A stretch of 60,201 nt of DNA from Chloroflexota bacterium (GCA_016209205.1 JACQWQ010000187.1:1-60201), one strand, 5' to 3'; counted from the stretch's first letter, positions 33,324-42,414 are shown. Translations and numbers: made by a program. The notes: generated by a model not told the origin, from the letters alone.

Positions 33324-33362
33324 AAGAAAAAACGAGCCGCACTACGCGGCTCGTTTTTTCTT
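33324..33362. terminator. Terminator after the DUF4097 gene
   Basis: AAGAAAAAACGAGCCGC pairs with its complement across a 5-nt loop. The T-tract arms make it bidirectional. Confidence 0.9.
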
Positions 33363-33394
33363 ACAGGCATCCCCCTGGTGATTAGCACAAATGT

Positions 33395-33472
33395 TAGGAG
33401 GCAGTGGCAATGCGCGCCGATGCATCGGACGAACTGCGTCCGCTTCATCGGATGCATTGCAGACTGCCGTAG
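33395..33472. repeat. Imperfect palindrome GGCAGT...ACTGCC
   Basis: GCAATGC/GCATTGC and CGATGCATCGGAC/TCCG...GATGCATT arms enclose a central CGTCCG region. No gene seen. Confidence 0.5.
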
Positions 33473-33483
33473 TACCTATACTC

Positions 33484-33638
33484 TGAAATGTTTGCACAAA
33501 AAGCAAAGATTTTCCACCGCGAATCGGCGCGAATCAGCGCGAATCGGTGCACCAAAAATTCGCGTAGATTCGTCGCGCAAAGTTCGCGCAAAGATTCGCG
33601 GTTTCCTGTTTGGTTTCGGCTTGTCCGAGTTAGGGTGA
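33484..33638. repeat. Dispersed repeat element (copy A)
   Basis: On the minus strand the element begins CCCTAACTCGGACAAGCCGA, continues AACCAAACAGG, then several CCGCGAATC / CGCGAATCTACGCG units, and ends GCGGTGGAAAATCTTTGC. A second copy in the opposite orientation lies at 58840-58975 and shares the first 31 bp exactly. Confidence 0.85.
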
Positions 33639-33694
33639 CGCGGAGTGCAACTGCGCTTTAAGAAGATGTGAGTAATCACCAGATCCCCCCCCAT

Positions 33695-33723
33695 TGCGCA
33701 AGACCGCGACAATTTATATAATG
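33695..33723 (+). promoter_or_regulatory. Promoter of the STAS-domain gene
   Basis: TTGCGC (33695-33700), 17-nt spacer, TATAAT (33718-33723). Confidence 0.7.
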
Positions 33724-33831
33724 CCACGCATTAGCTTGTGTCACTCGTTGACCAACACGTTGGCGCGCTTAATCGTCGTACGCCGCAAAGCGCCAACCGC
33801 TTCTCTCGATTGCTGAACCAAAAGGAGAATT

Positions 33832-34167
33832 ATGGCTACAGTTAATTCCCAAATGCACGGCAACATTCCCGTGATTTCCGTGAATGGACGCGTGGACGGC
33901 TTGAGCGCGCCGCAGTTAGAAAGCGCGCTGCAAGCAGCGCTCGACGCCAGGCATTACAAAGTGGTCGTAGACTTGGCGGACACCGAGTTTCTCTCCAGCG
34001 CGGGAATGCGCGCCCTGCTCAAAGCGCGCATGGAAATGCAGGACAAGAAAGGTGAATTGCGTCTGGCGGCGCCTTCAACCTTTATTCTCGATTCACTCAA
34101 GCTGGTCGGCTTGGACAAGTTGTTCAAGATATACGACTCGAGCCAAGCTGCGCTCGCCGGATTCTAA
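33832..34167 (+). CDS. STAS-domain anti-sigma factor antagonist
   Basis: 111 residues, a complete single STAS domain of SpoIIAA/RsbV type. The conserved phosphorylation-site loop is LADTEFLSSAGMRALL (Ser around residue 55). It has AAAGGAG 5 nt before the ATG. Such proteins release a sigma factor or other partner from an anti-sigma kinase when unphosphorylated. No anti-sigma kinase gene is adjacent, so the partner is elsewhere. Confidence 0.92.
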   Translation: MATVNSQMHGNIPVISVNGRVDGLSAPQLESALQAALDARHYKVVVDLADTEFLSSAGMRALLKARMEMQDKKGELRLAAPSTFILDSLKLVGLDKLFKIYDSSQAALAGF

Positions 34168-34220
34168 ACTCCTTCATTCCGCCCCAACTTTCGAGCAAAG
34201 GTTGGGGCGTACTTTTTAGC

Positions 34221-34841
34221 ATGTTCATCGTCACCGCGCTTCTCGCCTCCGGTCTCTTTTGGACGCTGACCTACGTACTCATTATCGTGCGCGGTTTTCA
34301 AGACCGAACGTACGGGATGCCGCTGCTCGCGTTGTGCGCCAACATTTCGTGGGAGTTTATTTTCGCGTTCGTGCTGCCGCAGCCGCGCCCGCAAGTGTAT
34401 GTCAATTATGTTTGGTTTGGGCTGGATTGCATCATTCTGTTTCAGCTTTTGAAATACTGGCGCAGTGATCCGCCCATTCCGACTGTCACATCCAAATGGT
34501 TCTATCCGTTGTTCGGCGTAATTTTGGCGGCGACATTTAGCGGCGTATTGCTGCTTTCGCTGGAACTTCAAGATCGGGAAGGTAAATATGCCGCATACGG
34601 ACAAAATTTGTTGATGTCGGTTTTGTTCGTCACCATGCTGTTGCGCCGCCAAGGGCTTGCCGGGCAATCGTTCTGGATTGCCTTGTTCAAATTGCTCGGC
34701 ACGTTGATTCCATCCATCGCTTTTTTCATTCAGAGACCCCAAGCGCTGTTGTTTGATTTCTTGTATGCGGCGATTTTGGTTTTCGATGTCATTTATCTGG
34801 CTGCGGTCTATCGCATGAATAGTTCAAACCGGAAAAAGTGA
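34221..34841 (+). CDS. Integral membrane protein resembling Pyr4/PaxB-type terpene cyclases
   Basis: 206 residues, about seven membrane helices. The motif NISWEFIF (Glu45) in the second or third helix and WFGLDCII (Asp69) shortly after resemble the acidic catalytic residues of the transmembrane terpene cyclases of fungi (Pyr4, PaxB family), which also have bacterial relatives of unknown role. Length and helix number fit. Function as a cyclase is inference from these motifs. It follows the STAS gene on the same strand by 53 bp but need not be co-regulated. No polyprenyl synthase is nearby. Confidence 0.5.
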   Translation: MFIVTALLASGLFWTLTYVLIIVRGFQDRTYGMPLLALCANISWEFIFAFVLPQPRPQVYVNYVWFGLDCIILFQLLKYWRSDPPIPTVTSKWFYPLFGVILAATFSGVLLLSLELQDREGKYAAYGQNLLMSVLFVTMLLRRQGLAGQSFWIALFKLLGTLIPSIAFFIQRPQALLFDFLYAAILVFDVIYLAAVYRMNSSNRKK

Positions 34842-34964
34842 CCAAAAATCGAGCATTTTTTGGTCTGGCAAGCAAGGATTGAACTTTGATAAGCTGCGAC
34901 TCTGATGACGGGCGAGTGGATCGCGTCGCACGCTCATCCAATGCAAGCCAGAGAGGAGGATGAT

Positions 34965-35960
34965 ATGCAGCGTCGAATCGTTGCGGTGGCGTTGTTTGCC
35001 GCAGCTCTGCTGATGATGGCAATCGCTGCCCTGAATGCAACTGTCCAAGCCGCGCCTCCGGTGCAAGAGCTCAAAGGCGATGCGCAGCGCGGGGCGTACG
35101 TGTTTGCCGCGGCGGCAGGTTGCGGATGTCATATCACCGCAGCGGGATTCCTCGCCGGAGGACAAAAGTTTGATTTGGGTCCGGCAGGCGTTGTCTATTC
35201 CCGAAACATCACCTCCGATCCCGAAACCGGGATTGGCAACTGGACCGAAGCCGAAATCGTGACGACCATTCGTACCGGCAAGACGCCGGACGGCGAAACG
35301 CTCTTTCCGGTCATGCCCTACATGACCTACAGCGGCATGGCGGATCAGGATGCGTACGATCTGGCGGCGTTTATCAAAACCGCGCCACCCATCAAAAACG
35401 AAACACCTAAAGATGACATCAAAGTTCCCATTCCACCGTTCAGCCCGCCGAAAGCCCCAGCAACCGCGCCGACGGAAGGGGTGACGCGCGGTGAATATCT
35501 CGTCAAGAACGTTTCCGATTGCAGTGGATGTCACACTCCGACCGATGCGCAGGGCGCGCCCGACATGACCAAGTTCCTTGCCGGCGCGCCGATCGAAGGG
35601 GAACTTTCGGCAAACATCACACCCGACAAAGAAACCGGCATTGGCAACTGGACCGAAGAACAAATCGCGAATTTGCTCAAGACCGGACAGCGTCCCGATG
35701 GGAGCGCGGTCAGCGGTTTGATGGCACTGGTCGTTCAAGGCGGTTTCAGCAAACTTACCGATGCGGATCGGGCAGCCATCGCCGCGTACTTGAAGACGAT
35801 TCCGGCGGTGAACAATGTGCCGAAAGCGCCCGCGGCGCTGCCCAGCACCGGCGGTAATCTGTACAATTTGCCATTAACACTCGCGCTCGTCAGCTTGGGC
35901 GGCGTGTTACTCATCGTCGGGGTGTTTGTTTGGCGCAGCAGTGCGCGACGCAAAATGTAG
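34965..35960 (+). CDS. Secreted two-domain cytochrome c with an LPSTG-type sorting tail
   Basis: 331 residues from the ATG at 34965 (GAGGAGG upstream). A signal peptide (VAVALFAAALLMMAIAALNA) precedes two cytochrome c domains. The second has a normal CSGCH (186-190). The first reads CGCH (53-56), one residue short of CxxCH. Both domains repeat the pattern NIT.D.ETGIGNWTE, and MPYMTYSGM supplies possible axial Met ligands. The C-terminus is LPSTG (292-296), a membrane helix and a basic tail RRKM, a typical sortase sorting signal. Probably an electron carrier attached to the outer face of the cell envelope. Confidence 0.85.
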   Translation: MQRRIVAVALFAAALLMMAIAALNATVQAAPPVQELKGDAQRGAYVFAAAAGCGCHITAAGFLAGGQKFDLGPAGVVYSRNITSDPETGIGNWTEAEIVTTIRTGKTPDGETLFPVMPYMTYSGMADQDAYDLAAFIKTAPPIKNETPKDDIKVPIPPFSPPKAPATAPTEGVTRGEYLVKNVSDCSGCHTPTDAQGAPDMTKFLAGAPIEGELSANITPDKETGIGNWTEEQIANLLKTGQRPDGSAVSGLMALVVQGGFSKLTDADRAAIAAYLKTIPAVNNVPKAPAALPSTGGNLYNLPLTLALVSLGGVLLIVGVFVWRSSARRKM

Positions 35961-35967
35961 AGGAATT

Positions 35968-36037
35968 CGACCCGAAGGGAAATGCGCATAAACCGTTGCG
36001 ACGCGATCCACAATGGCGCGCGCGAACCCTTCGGGTC
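35968..36037. repeat. GACCCGAAGGG / CCCTTCGGGTC inverted repeat
   Basis: Two perfect 11-bp arms enclose about 48 nt between the convergent cytochrome and nucleotidyltransferase genes. The arm with following bases CCCGAAGGGAAATG also occurs inside acnA (about 56118-56131). Confidence 0.6.
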
Positions 36038-36056
36038 TGATGCTCGTTAGCAGCAA

Positions 36057-36701
36057 TTATTCTTCTGCGCGCGCCGATTGCGCGGCTTGCCACAAGCGGC
36101 GATATTCCCCACGAACGCTGGGATCGAGTTCGTTTTCAAACGATTGGGGGAGGTTCAAACGGAGGATTAGATCTTGGACGTCGGCTAGATCTTTCAAGCG
36201 ATGCGCTGCCGAAAGACCCGATGCCAATTTGAGCTCGATCAATTTTTCGAGCGTGATCAACCAAATGCCCTCACGCGCCAAGCGCGCGTGGGCAGGATTT
36301 GGGAACGCGACGGATTTTGGTTTACCGTCGCCCGGATATTCGCCTGTTGTAACAATCTCAATCCGGACATCGGTCTCCGTATCCCGAAACACTTTGCGCT
36401 TGCCCTGAAACGCCGGGACGTAACCACGTCCCACAAAACGTTCTTGAAATTTTTCCAAAGTCTCTGGCGTCATCAAAATATCCACATCTTCCGTAAAACG
36501 CCGATAGCCATGTGCGACCAATGCCATGCCGCCAATCAACGCATACTCCATGCCCTCGTCTTGCAATTGGCGCGCCAAGCGGCGCAGGGTCTCGTAGATG
36601 TTGCCTTGCTGCATGAAAAATTGACTCCCTGCGTAAAAATCCTGCCACAGCGAATCTGCCGGAATGGGTGCAAGCGAAACGGGATTTGTTCGCGCTGTCA
36701 T
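36057..36701 (-). CDS. Nucleotidyltransferase-fold protein (AbiEii/MNT-like)
   Basis: 214 residues from the ATG at 36701. The nucleotidyltransferase motif is LIGGMALVAHGYRRFTEDVD, giving GG57-58 and the catalytic pair Asp72-x-Asp74. The fold and length match the AbiEii/DUF1814-like and related nucleotidyltransferases, some of which act as toxins in toxin-antitoxin or abortive infection systems and some of which are stand-alone. No antitoxin-like partner gene is adjacent. A further upstream in-frame extension exists but includes a shadow of another gene and is not used. Confidence 0.78.
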   Translation of the reverse strand: MTARTNPVSLAPIPADSLWQDFYAGSQFFMQQGNIYETLRRLARQLQDEGMEYALIGGMALVAHGYRRFTEDVDILMTPETLEKFQERFVGRGYVPAFQGKRKVFRDTETDVRIEIVTTGEYPGDGKPKSVAFPNPAHARLAREGIWLITLEKLIELKLASGLSAAHRLKDLADVQDLILRLNLPQSFENELDPSVRGEYRRLWQAAQSARAEE

Positions 36702-36822
36702 ATTCCTGATTATACATCGGATAGAACCGCGCGACAGCCGCAGAGTTTTGTACAACTGCGCGTGTGAAACTGCATCAACAACAAATGCCCGGTGGATGTC
36801 AGGCATCCTGTTGCCGTCGAGT

Positions 36823-37035
36823 TCAACTTGTGTAATCCACCGCCACGCTCGACGCCGCTTCGCGCAAATACGGCAAGATGGCTTGATGTACCGGGTTGGT
36901 CTGGTATTCTTGCATCGCCGCCAGCGAATCGAAACGTTGGACGAGCGCGATGTCGTACGCCCGCGCGGATTCCACGACGTTGACGCCAATTTCCATGTCC
37001 TTGATTTGCGGGATTTTGCCCCTCCCAACACCCAA
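36823..37035 (-). pseudogene. Truncated stress-responsive (Dabb) alpha/beta-barrel protein
   Basis: A 70-residue frame whose last 57 residues (EIGVNVVESARAYDIALVQR, LAAMQEYQTNPVHQAI) match the C-terminal two thirds of a Dabb domain, normally about 95-100 residues starting MIKHIVLWK. The N-terminal strand and helix are missing; the upstream bases do not encode them in any frame. Confidence 0.65.
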
Positions 37036-37098
37036 TATATTTGTCGCCGCGAGAAACTATGATACATTGCCGCACACAATCTTGCACAAGGAGTAAAC

Positions 37099-37764
37099 AT
37101 GGACGAACTAACGAAAGCCCGCGCCGAGCGCTTTCAGGATTGGATGAGCGTGATGGTCGCCATCGTCGCGTTGGTGACCGCGCTGGCGGCATGGCGCGGC
37201 GCCGTGGCGGCGAATATCGCCGGCTTTGAAGATTATTATGCGCTGACCGCTTCGCTCAATGCGGAAGAGGCGCTCACCCTCAGCACCGCATCCGCCATCG
37301 AGCACCTGACGGCGTTTACACAATTTGCCGTCAACGACGAACTCTTGACGCAGCTGCTCAATGCCGACGATGCCGAGATCAGCGAAACCGAGCGCGCCGT
37401 CCTCACCGCGCAGTTGGAAGAAGCCGACCGCCTCGCGGCGACGAATCGCAATTTCTTTCCCGGACGCTACGCCAGCAAAGATGGCACGTACGCTTTGCCG
37501 CGCGAGGTCGCCGAGTTGCTCGCCGAAGCGGAGCGCCGCCAAGACCTTGCGCCGCAGCCCCACCTCGACAAATCCGCCAAACAAGATAGCAAGACGTTCG
37601 CTTTTGTGCAAATCATTATTGGCTTGAGTGTCGCCCTCTTGTGCTTTACACTGGCCGGCGCGTTTCATTACAATCGCAAATGGCTGCGCTGGAGCAGCGC
37701 CGCGCTGGGAGTGATCTTGTTGCTCGCCAGTGCCGGCGCAGTCCTCTACGTCGAATTGGGATAA
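37099..37764 (+). CDS. Membrane protein of unknown function
   Basis: 221 residues. An N-terminal membrane helix (VMVAIVALVTALAAWRGAVA), a long helical, Ala/Glu-rich middle that probably faces one side of the membrane, and two C-terminal helices (VQIIIGLSVALLCFTLAGAF, AALGVILLLASAGAVLYVEL). The ATG is preceded by AAGGAG. It ends 6 nt before the next gene, with which it forms an operon and shares the topology of an N-terminal helix, large domain and paired helices. I do not recognise the family. Confidence 0.75.
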   Translation: MDELTKARAERFQDWMSVMVAIVALVTALAAWRGAVAANIAGFEDYYALTASLNAEEALTLSTASAIEHLTAFTQFAVNDELLTQLLNADDAEISETERAVLTAQLEEADRLAATNRNFFPGRYASKDGTYALPREVAELLAEAERRQDLAPQPHLDKSAKQDSKTFAFVQIIIGLSVALLCFTLAGAFHYNRKWLRWSSAALGVILLLASAGAVLYVELG

Positions 37765-37770
37765 ACCACT

Positions 37771-39462
37771 ATGACTCAATCAACACCCCCCCCCTCCACC
37801 CCGCTTTTTCGCACCCACCTGATCGAAACCTTGATCAACGTGTTGATGGCGCTGGTCGTCATCCAAATCGCCGTCATCACTTTCTGGTTCACCCTCGCCG
37901 AAGATTCCAACGGCGACGCCGGGCGCGACGCACAACTTTTCGCACTGCAAAGTTTGGGCAAGCGCACCGTCGGTAGTTTGCGCACCGGGTATGACCAAAC
38001 CGGCGCGTACAATCACTGGCTGGAATTGAACACGCTGGCGCGTGTTGCCGCGCAGCGCGGCGACGAGGCGGCGGCGGAACGTTTGCGTGCGGCGCGCGAC
38101 CGCGTCGCGAAACTTTCGCCGGTGCTCCAACCGCCGTACATGGGCGACGCGGTCGTGGAACCGGACCTTGCCAAGTACGCCGCCGAAAATTTTGTGCAGC
38201 CCGCGACCGCGCTGACCGAACGCTTTGAAAATCAATATCGCCAAAAAGTCCAGTGGTCGGACAAAGCATCGGCGTACACCGTGCAATTGACGCTGCTCGC
38301 CGTCGCGCTGTTTATGTTTGGCGTCGCCGCCAGCAGCAAACGTTTTGTGCGCGTCATGTTTTTTGGCATCGGCCTCGCGTTGGCGCTCGTGGTGCTCGTG
38401 TGGATGTTGTGGGTCTATTTTCAACCGGTGAGCGCGCTGCCGGACGAAGCCATTGACGCGTATGCGCGCGGCGAAGGCGCGTTGTATCAAGGCGAAGCCG
38501 TTGCGGCGATCAAGCAATACGATCAAGCCCTGCAACTCGCGCCCACGTACACCAGTGCATATCGCGATCGCGGGTATGCCAAATACGTTACGGGGGACTA
38601 TACCGGCGCGGCGAGTGATTTGGAAAACGCGCGCGCCAACGGCGATGCGAGCAGTGACACACAAAGCAGTCTGGGGTATCTCTATTATTTGCTCGGACAA
38701 TTCGACAAGGCACACGCATTGAATCGTCAAGCCGCGCAGCAAGCGCCCAACGAATTTTGGGTGCGCGCGAATTACGCGTTGGGTTTGCTCGCGGCGGGCA
38801 AGATCGGCGAGGCGCAAAATGAATACGACGCGGCGCTGAGTCAAATGGCGCAGTTGGTGGCAGCCGTGCGCGCGCAAGCCAAAGAACCGCCCGCCGCGTT
38901 GTGGTACGATTTCGACGGCGCCGTGAGCGATTTGGATACCTTGCAACAATGCGCTGCCACCCAAGCGTGCGACGGCGCGCCGCCCTTTGCGTCGCTGCAA
39001 AATGCACCCGCGATTGCGATCACCGCGACAACGCTCGCGACCAAACTTAAGGAACATGCCGTCGCGCTCGAATACACGAGCAAACCGCCCGCCGGAACTG
39101 TGACGGCGACGGTGGAACCGTTCGCGTTTACGCGCGTGCTTTCCGACGACGACGCGGAGGTCCAAGACACAGAGACGTTTGCCGCGACCGACGAACCGAT
39201 TTACGTGATTACTACGTTTAGCGGTTTGCAAGACGGACAGCAGTTGGTGATCAAAGTCTATGTGGACGGTTCCGAAGATGACCGCCTGCGCGTAGCGGAC
39301 ACGTACTCGGTAGAGGAGATGGGCGGCGCGGACGGTGACATTTTCTTGCCCATCACGACGGGCGGCGTGCCGTTGACGCCCGGCGCGTATCGCATCGAAA
39401 TGTACGTCAACAGCAAATTGGTGCAGCGCGGCGAGTTTAGCGTCGTCGCCGAGAACGAATGA
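37771..39462 (+). CDS. Membrane protein with TPR repeats
   Basis: 563 residues. One N-terminal membrane helix (LIETLINVLMALVVIQIAVI) precedes a domain similar in kind to the upstream protein, then two helices near 165-215, then TPR repeats (AIDAYARGEGALYQGEAVAA to about 370). The C-terminal 150 residues are beta-rich (ITTFSGLQDGQQLVIKVYVD). Codons 6-8 (Pro) lie in a run of nine C right after the start. Operon with 37099-37764, and a terminator follows at 39464-39498. Possibly a sensor or scaffold at the cell surface; function unknown. Confidence 0.78.
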   Translation: MTQSTPPPSTPLFRTHLIETLINVLMALVVIQIAVITFWFTLAEDSNGDAGRDAQLFALQSLGKRTVGSLRTGYDQTGAYNHWLELNTLARVAAQRGDEAAAERLRAARDRVAKLSPVLQPPYMGDAVVEPDLAKYAAENFVQPATALTERFENQYRQKVQWSDKASAYTVQLTLLAVALFMFGVAASSKRFVRVMFFGIGLALALVVLVWMLWVYFQPVSALPDEAIDAYARGEGALYQGEAVAAIKQYDQALQLAPTYTSAYRDRGYAKYVTGDYTGAASDLENARANGDASSDTQSSLGYLYYLLGQFDKAHALNRQAAQQAPNEFWVRANYALGLLAAGKIGEAQNEYDAALSQMAQLVAAVRAQAKEPPAALWYDFDGAVSDLDTLQQCAATQACDGAPPFASLQNAPAIAITATTLATKLKEHAVALEYTSKPPAGTVTATVEPFAFTRVLSDDDAEVQDTETFAATDEPIYVITTFSGLQDGQQLVIKVYVDGSEDDRLRVADTYSVEEMGGADGDIFLPITTGGVPLTPGAYRIEMYVNSKLVQRGEFSVVAENE

Positions 39463-39463
39463 G

Positions 39464-39498
39464 ATAAAAAAATCGAGTCATCAGGACTCGATTTTTTA
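39464..39498. terminator. Bidirectional terminator
   Basis: ATAAAAAAATCGAGTC pairs with GACTCGATTTTTTAT around a CATCAG loop, between convergent genes. Confidence 0.92.
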
Positions 39499-39516
39499 TA
39501 CCTCATGTTACGTATG

Positions 39517-41019
39517 TCATTCTCCTGTGGGCATGCGCTGGATGCGACGCCAAAAGCGCGCTTTTGGAACATCGAGCAGGGGGGGACGCATAGTTTGCAT
39601 CAATGCGATGCTCCGCTGCGTTACCTGTTGTGCCAAGCGGGCATCAATCGCTTGCATGGGCGGCAGCACATTTGAATACGCCAAGACCTGTGGCGGCAAA
39701 TCCAATGCGGCGAGCTCGCGCCACAATTGCTCTTCTTTCGCTGCGCCCGCATACCAGAGATATAAATTGGGACTTACTGCCAATGGAAGCACGCGCCATC
39801 GCGCGCCTTGCTTCAAAGTTTCGACGACGCGTGGCGTATCGTTCCCCCAGTTTACAACCCACACGCGTGCTTCTTCGATTCGTGGTGGCAACTGCTCTTC
39901 GGCAATCCGATGCGGCGCGAGGGACGATTCATAAAAAGTCAAATACTGCTCCAGACCATTTGGCGCGCTCAAATACGTGTTCGGTGTACGACTCGCTGCG
40001 CTTGCAATCAAGCGTGCCGCACTGCGCCAGTCGTCTTTTGGCACATCATAGTATCGCTGCAGCGACAACGCAAAGACCGCCAGCATCAACCCCAGCGCGA
40101 CAATCGTTCCGGCAGCAGCCCAGGTCGAACGGCGCAAGACGACGCGCATCAGCACGTCCAATCCAGCCGCGACGAGGATGAGATAGAACGGCACAACGAA
40201 CAACAATTGACGCGCGGTGTAAAAATACTGTGCGCGCCAATCCGCAAATAGCACTCCGGCTGCGCCAATCCCAACAATCAGCGCCAAGAGAACACCGCTG
40301 CTGCGGCGCGCGCGCAAACTGTCCCCAAGCCCAATCACGGCGAGGAATGGCAGCACGACGATGCCCAGAACTTGCATCGTCACGAGATGAAAGGGACTCT
40401 CTCGATACCCACTCGTGACCGGCGCGGCAATCACATCGAACAACGTGGGCGGTGCAAAGCCAAACTCACCCGGTCCGGTGAAACCTTGCCCCATCATCCA
40501 CAAGACCAGGGCGATACCGGGAACGAGCAGCGCAACCGCCAAGCTCGACCACGCGCGCGGCAGGTCACGCGCGCGGTCCGTAAAAAAGGGCAGACTGGCG
40601 ATGATTCCGCCCAAGACGAGAGCACCAATGACGAGCAGCGTGTAATAGTGCGGGAACAAGGCAATAAGCGTCGCCAAGCCGAACAGCGCCCATCGCCACG
40701 CACGCGGCTGCTGCCACGCGCGCCCAAAGACATAGACCACCAAAAGGGACAAACAAATGGGGAGACTATAAAAGCGAGCTTCCTGGGCAAAGTGGACGAG
40801 GAGGGGCGCACACGCAAACAGCAGCGCCGCGCTGTATGCGATGCCGCGCGATCCAGTGACGCGTCGGGCGAGAACAAACGTGAGCGCAATTCCCAAGACG
40901 CCCCAAACCACCGCCGGAAAGCGCAGAACGAATTCGCTTTCGCCCAAGGTCCGCACCAACGTAGTGATGAGATAATCCAGCGGCGGTGTCCCCATCACAT
41001 TCCGCTGTGCATTTCCCAT
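39517..41019 (-). CDS. Membrane glycosyltransferase of the GT-C/PMT type, N-terminally truncated
   Basis: 500 residues with about nine membrane helices and a C-terminal soluble domain, resembling GT39/GT83-like dolichyl- or polyprenyl-phosphate sugar transferases. The frame starts at MGNAQRNVMGTPPLDYLI, which corresponds to the segment after the first large periplasmic loop. The first membrane helix and the catalytic Asp-Glu of that loop are missing, and no upstream frame supplies them. Immediately upstream is a repeat-rich gap. Either a 5' truncated pseudogene or a divergent form. Confidence 0.75.
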   Translation of the reverse strand: MGNAQRNVMGTPPLDYLITTLVRTLGESEFVLRFPAVVWGVLGIALTFVLARRVTGSRGIAYSAALLFACAPLLVHFAQEARFYSLPICLSLLVVYVFGRAWQQPRAWRWALFGLATLIALFPHYYTLLVIGALVLGGIIASLPFFTDRARDLPRAWSSLAVALLVPGIALVLWMMGQGFTGPGEFGFAPPTLFDVIAAPVTSGYRESPFHLVTMQVLGIVVLPFLAVIGLGDSLRARRSSGVLLALIVGIGAAGVLFADWRAQYFYTARQLLFVVPFYLILVAAGLDVLMRVVLRRSTWAAAGTIVALGLMLAVFALSLQRYYDVPKDDWRSAARLIASAASRTPNTYLSAPNGLEQYLTFYESSLAPHRIAEEQLPPRIEEARVWVVNWGNDTPRVVETLKQGARWRVLPLAVSPNLYLWYAGAAKEEQLWRELAALDLPPQVLAYSNVLPPMQAIDARLAQQVTQRSIALMQTMRPPLLDVPKARFWRRIQRMPTGE

Positions 41020-41338
41020 AGCTTTGTCCTGTCTGTTTGGCTGTGGTACAATCGTCGCAAATCAACCGCCACATAGAGCTAACAAAAATTTCCCCTCGTC
41101 CATTGGAAGAGGGGTCGGGGAAGAGGGGTTATTTTCGTCCCGGCAATGATTACCAAATGAATCAAAAAACGCAAGACCCTCACAGGTTCTGAAATCTTGA
41201 CCGATTTCACTATTGCAAAGTGTACTTGCATCTGCAATAATAGAGACCATCTCCGCTACACCCACGTGCCTACGAAAAACGCCAAGGGTTCGACGCGCCG
41301 CCCGTGCAAAGCAAGGGGGAACGCACACTGCGCCGTAA
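41020..41338. other. Gene-free region with a CCCCTCACC-type repeat
   Basis: About 41088-41130 carries a copy of the CCCCTC...GAGGGG repeat. The rest (to 41338) shows nothing recognisable on either strand. Confidence 0.5.
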
Positions 41339-41488
41339 TCTAGAGTGAATTCCTGATTCGTTTGTGGGATGGTAGGGGCAATCCCTTGTGGTTGCCCAAC
41401 TGGAATGGGCGAGGACAAGCCGTCGCCCCTACGCTGACACCACCAATCAGACTGGAATCCGCTCTAGAGTGAATTCCCATTCCGTTTA
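41339..41488. repeat. Compound element: GTAGGGGC palindrome between direct repeats
   Basis: The 15-bp direct repeat TCTAGAGTGAATTCC (41339-41353 and 41463-41477), extended on the right by a similar TTCGTTT/TTCCGTTT, flanks the 61-bp palindromic GTAGGGGC element (41372-41432). That element is the reverse complement of the ends of the 15768-15955 element. Confidence 0.75.
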
Positions 41489-41730
41489 CGGTCGGCCAGC
41501 CCCCTTCGGCTACGCTCAGGGCAGGCACTCGTGGGCGTCGAACTCGGCATAAACGCGCACAAGGCGCTATGCTACTTGAGTTGCATGGTCGCCGGTTCAA
41601 AACCTCCGACGTTTCAGAAACATTGAATGAGAAACGCTTTCGCAAGATACACAATCTGGATATGCGCGACCCAACTCAAGTGGAAAATTCTGCAAGGGTA
41701 TGTTATATTAGCCAGTAACAAAATCACTTG

Positions 41731-42414
41731 ATGGCGAATCAGTTCAAGCTAGCTGTGCACTCGTCCAAGATGATCACACTCAAGCAAAGTGGAGACCGCT
41801 TTGCCATTGCGCTCGGCGACGGTCCCTGGTCCCAAGTCCTCGCCGAATTGGCGCTGGAGCTCGAGCGCCCGCGCGCGGTTGAATTATTTCGTGGGCAGAA
41901 AGCGCGCGTCGAAACCGGTAAACGCGCGTTGACGCCGCTGCAAGTTGAAGAACTGGCGTGGCTGCTCGAATTGCACGACATCAAGTTCGAGTGGGACGGA
42001 AACGGCGCGCACAGAATTTTGCCGGGCTTGGATCAAGCGGGCGCAGAGTTTGGCGCATTGGCGAATGTCGCCGTTTGGGAGGATTCGGCTTGGTGCCCAC
42101 GGACGCTGCGTTCAGGGCAAACGATTCGGTACGCGGGGCACGTCGTCGTGATGGGGGATGTGAATCCCGGCGCGGAAATTGTCGCGTGGGGGGATGTGCT
42201 GGTGTGGGGCAAGCTGCGCGGCATGGTTCATGCCGGCGCGTCGGGCAATGAGCGCGCCGTGGTTTGCGCGCTGCTGCTCACGCCCTCCCAGCTGCGCATC
42301 GGCAGTCACATTGCGCGTGCGCCTGATCAAGTCGAGCCAATCCCGCGCGGTCCCGAAATCGCACGTGTGCGCGAGGGACGTATTTTCATCGAAGCGTGGA
42401 ATTTGAAAGCATGA
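41731..42414 (+). CDS. minC: Septum site-determining protein MinC
   Basis: 227 residues from the ATG at 41731; a TTG precedes it and an internal ATG is at 41770, and no ribosome-binding site decides. The C-terminal beta-helix domain has the MinC signature VMGDVNPGAEIVAWGDVLVWGKLRG. The N-terminal half matches the family only weakly. MinC inhibits FtsZ polymerisation and is held at the poles by MinD. It heads a minC-minD-minE-rodA cluster. Confidence 0.88.
   Translation: MANQFKLAVHSSKMITLKQSGDRFAIALGDGPWSQVLAELALELERPRAVELFRGQKARVETGKRALTPLQVEELAWLLELHDIKFEWDGNGAHRILPGLDQAGAEFGALANVAVWEDSAWCPRTLRSGQTIRYAGHVVVMGDVNPGAEIVAWGDVLVWGKLRGMVHAGASGNERAVVCALLLTPSQLRIGSHIARAPDQVEPIPRGPEIARVREGRIFIEAWNLKA

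Noticed and set aside
33476..33727. Minus-strand frame of 83 codons
   Set aside because: It is mainly the translation of the dispersed repeat element (33484-33638).
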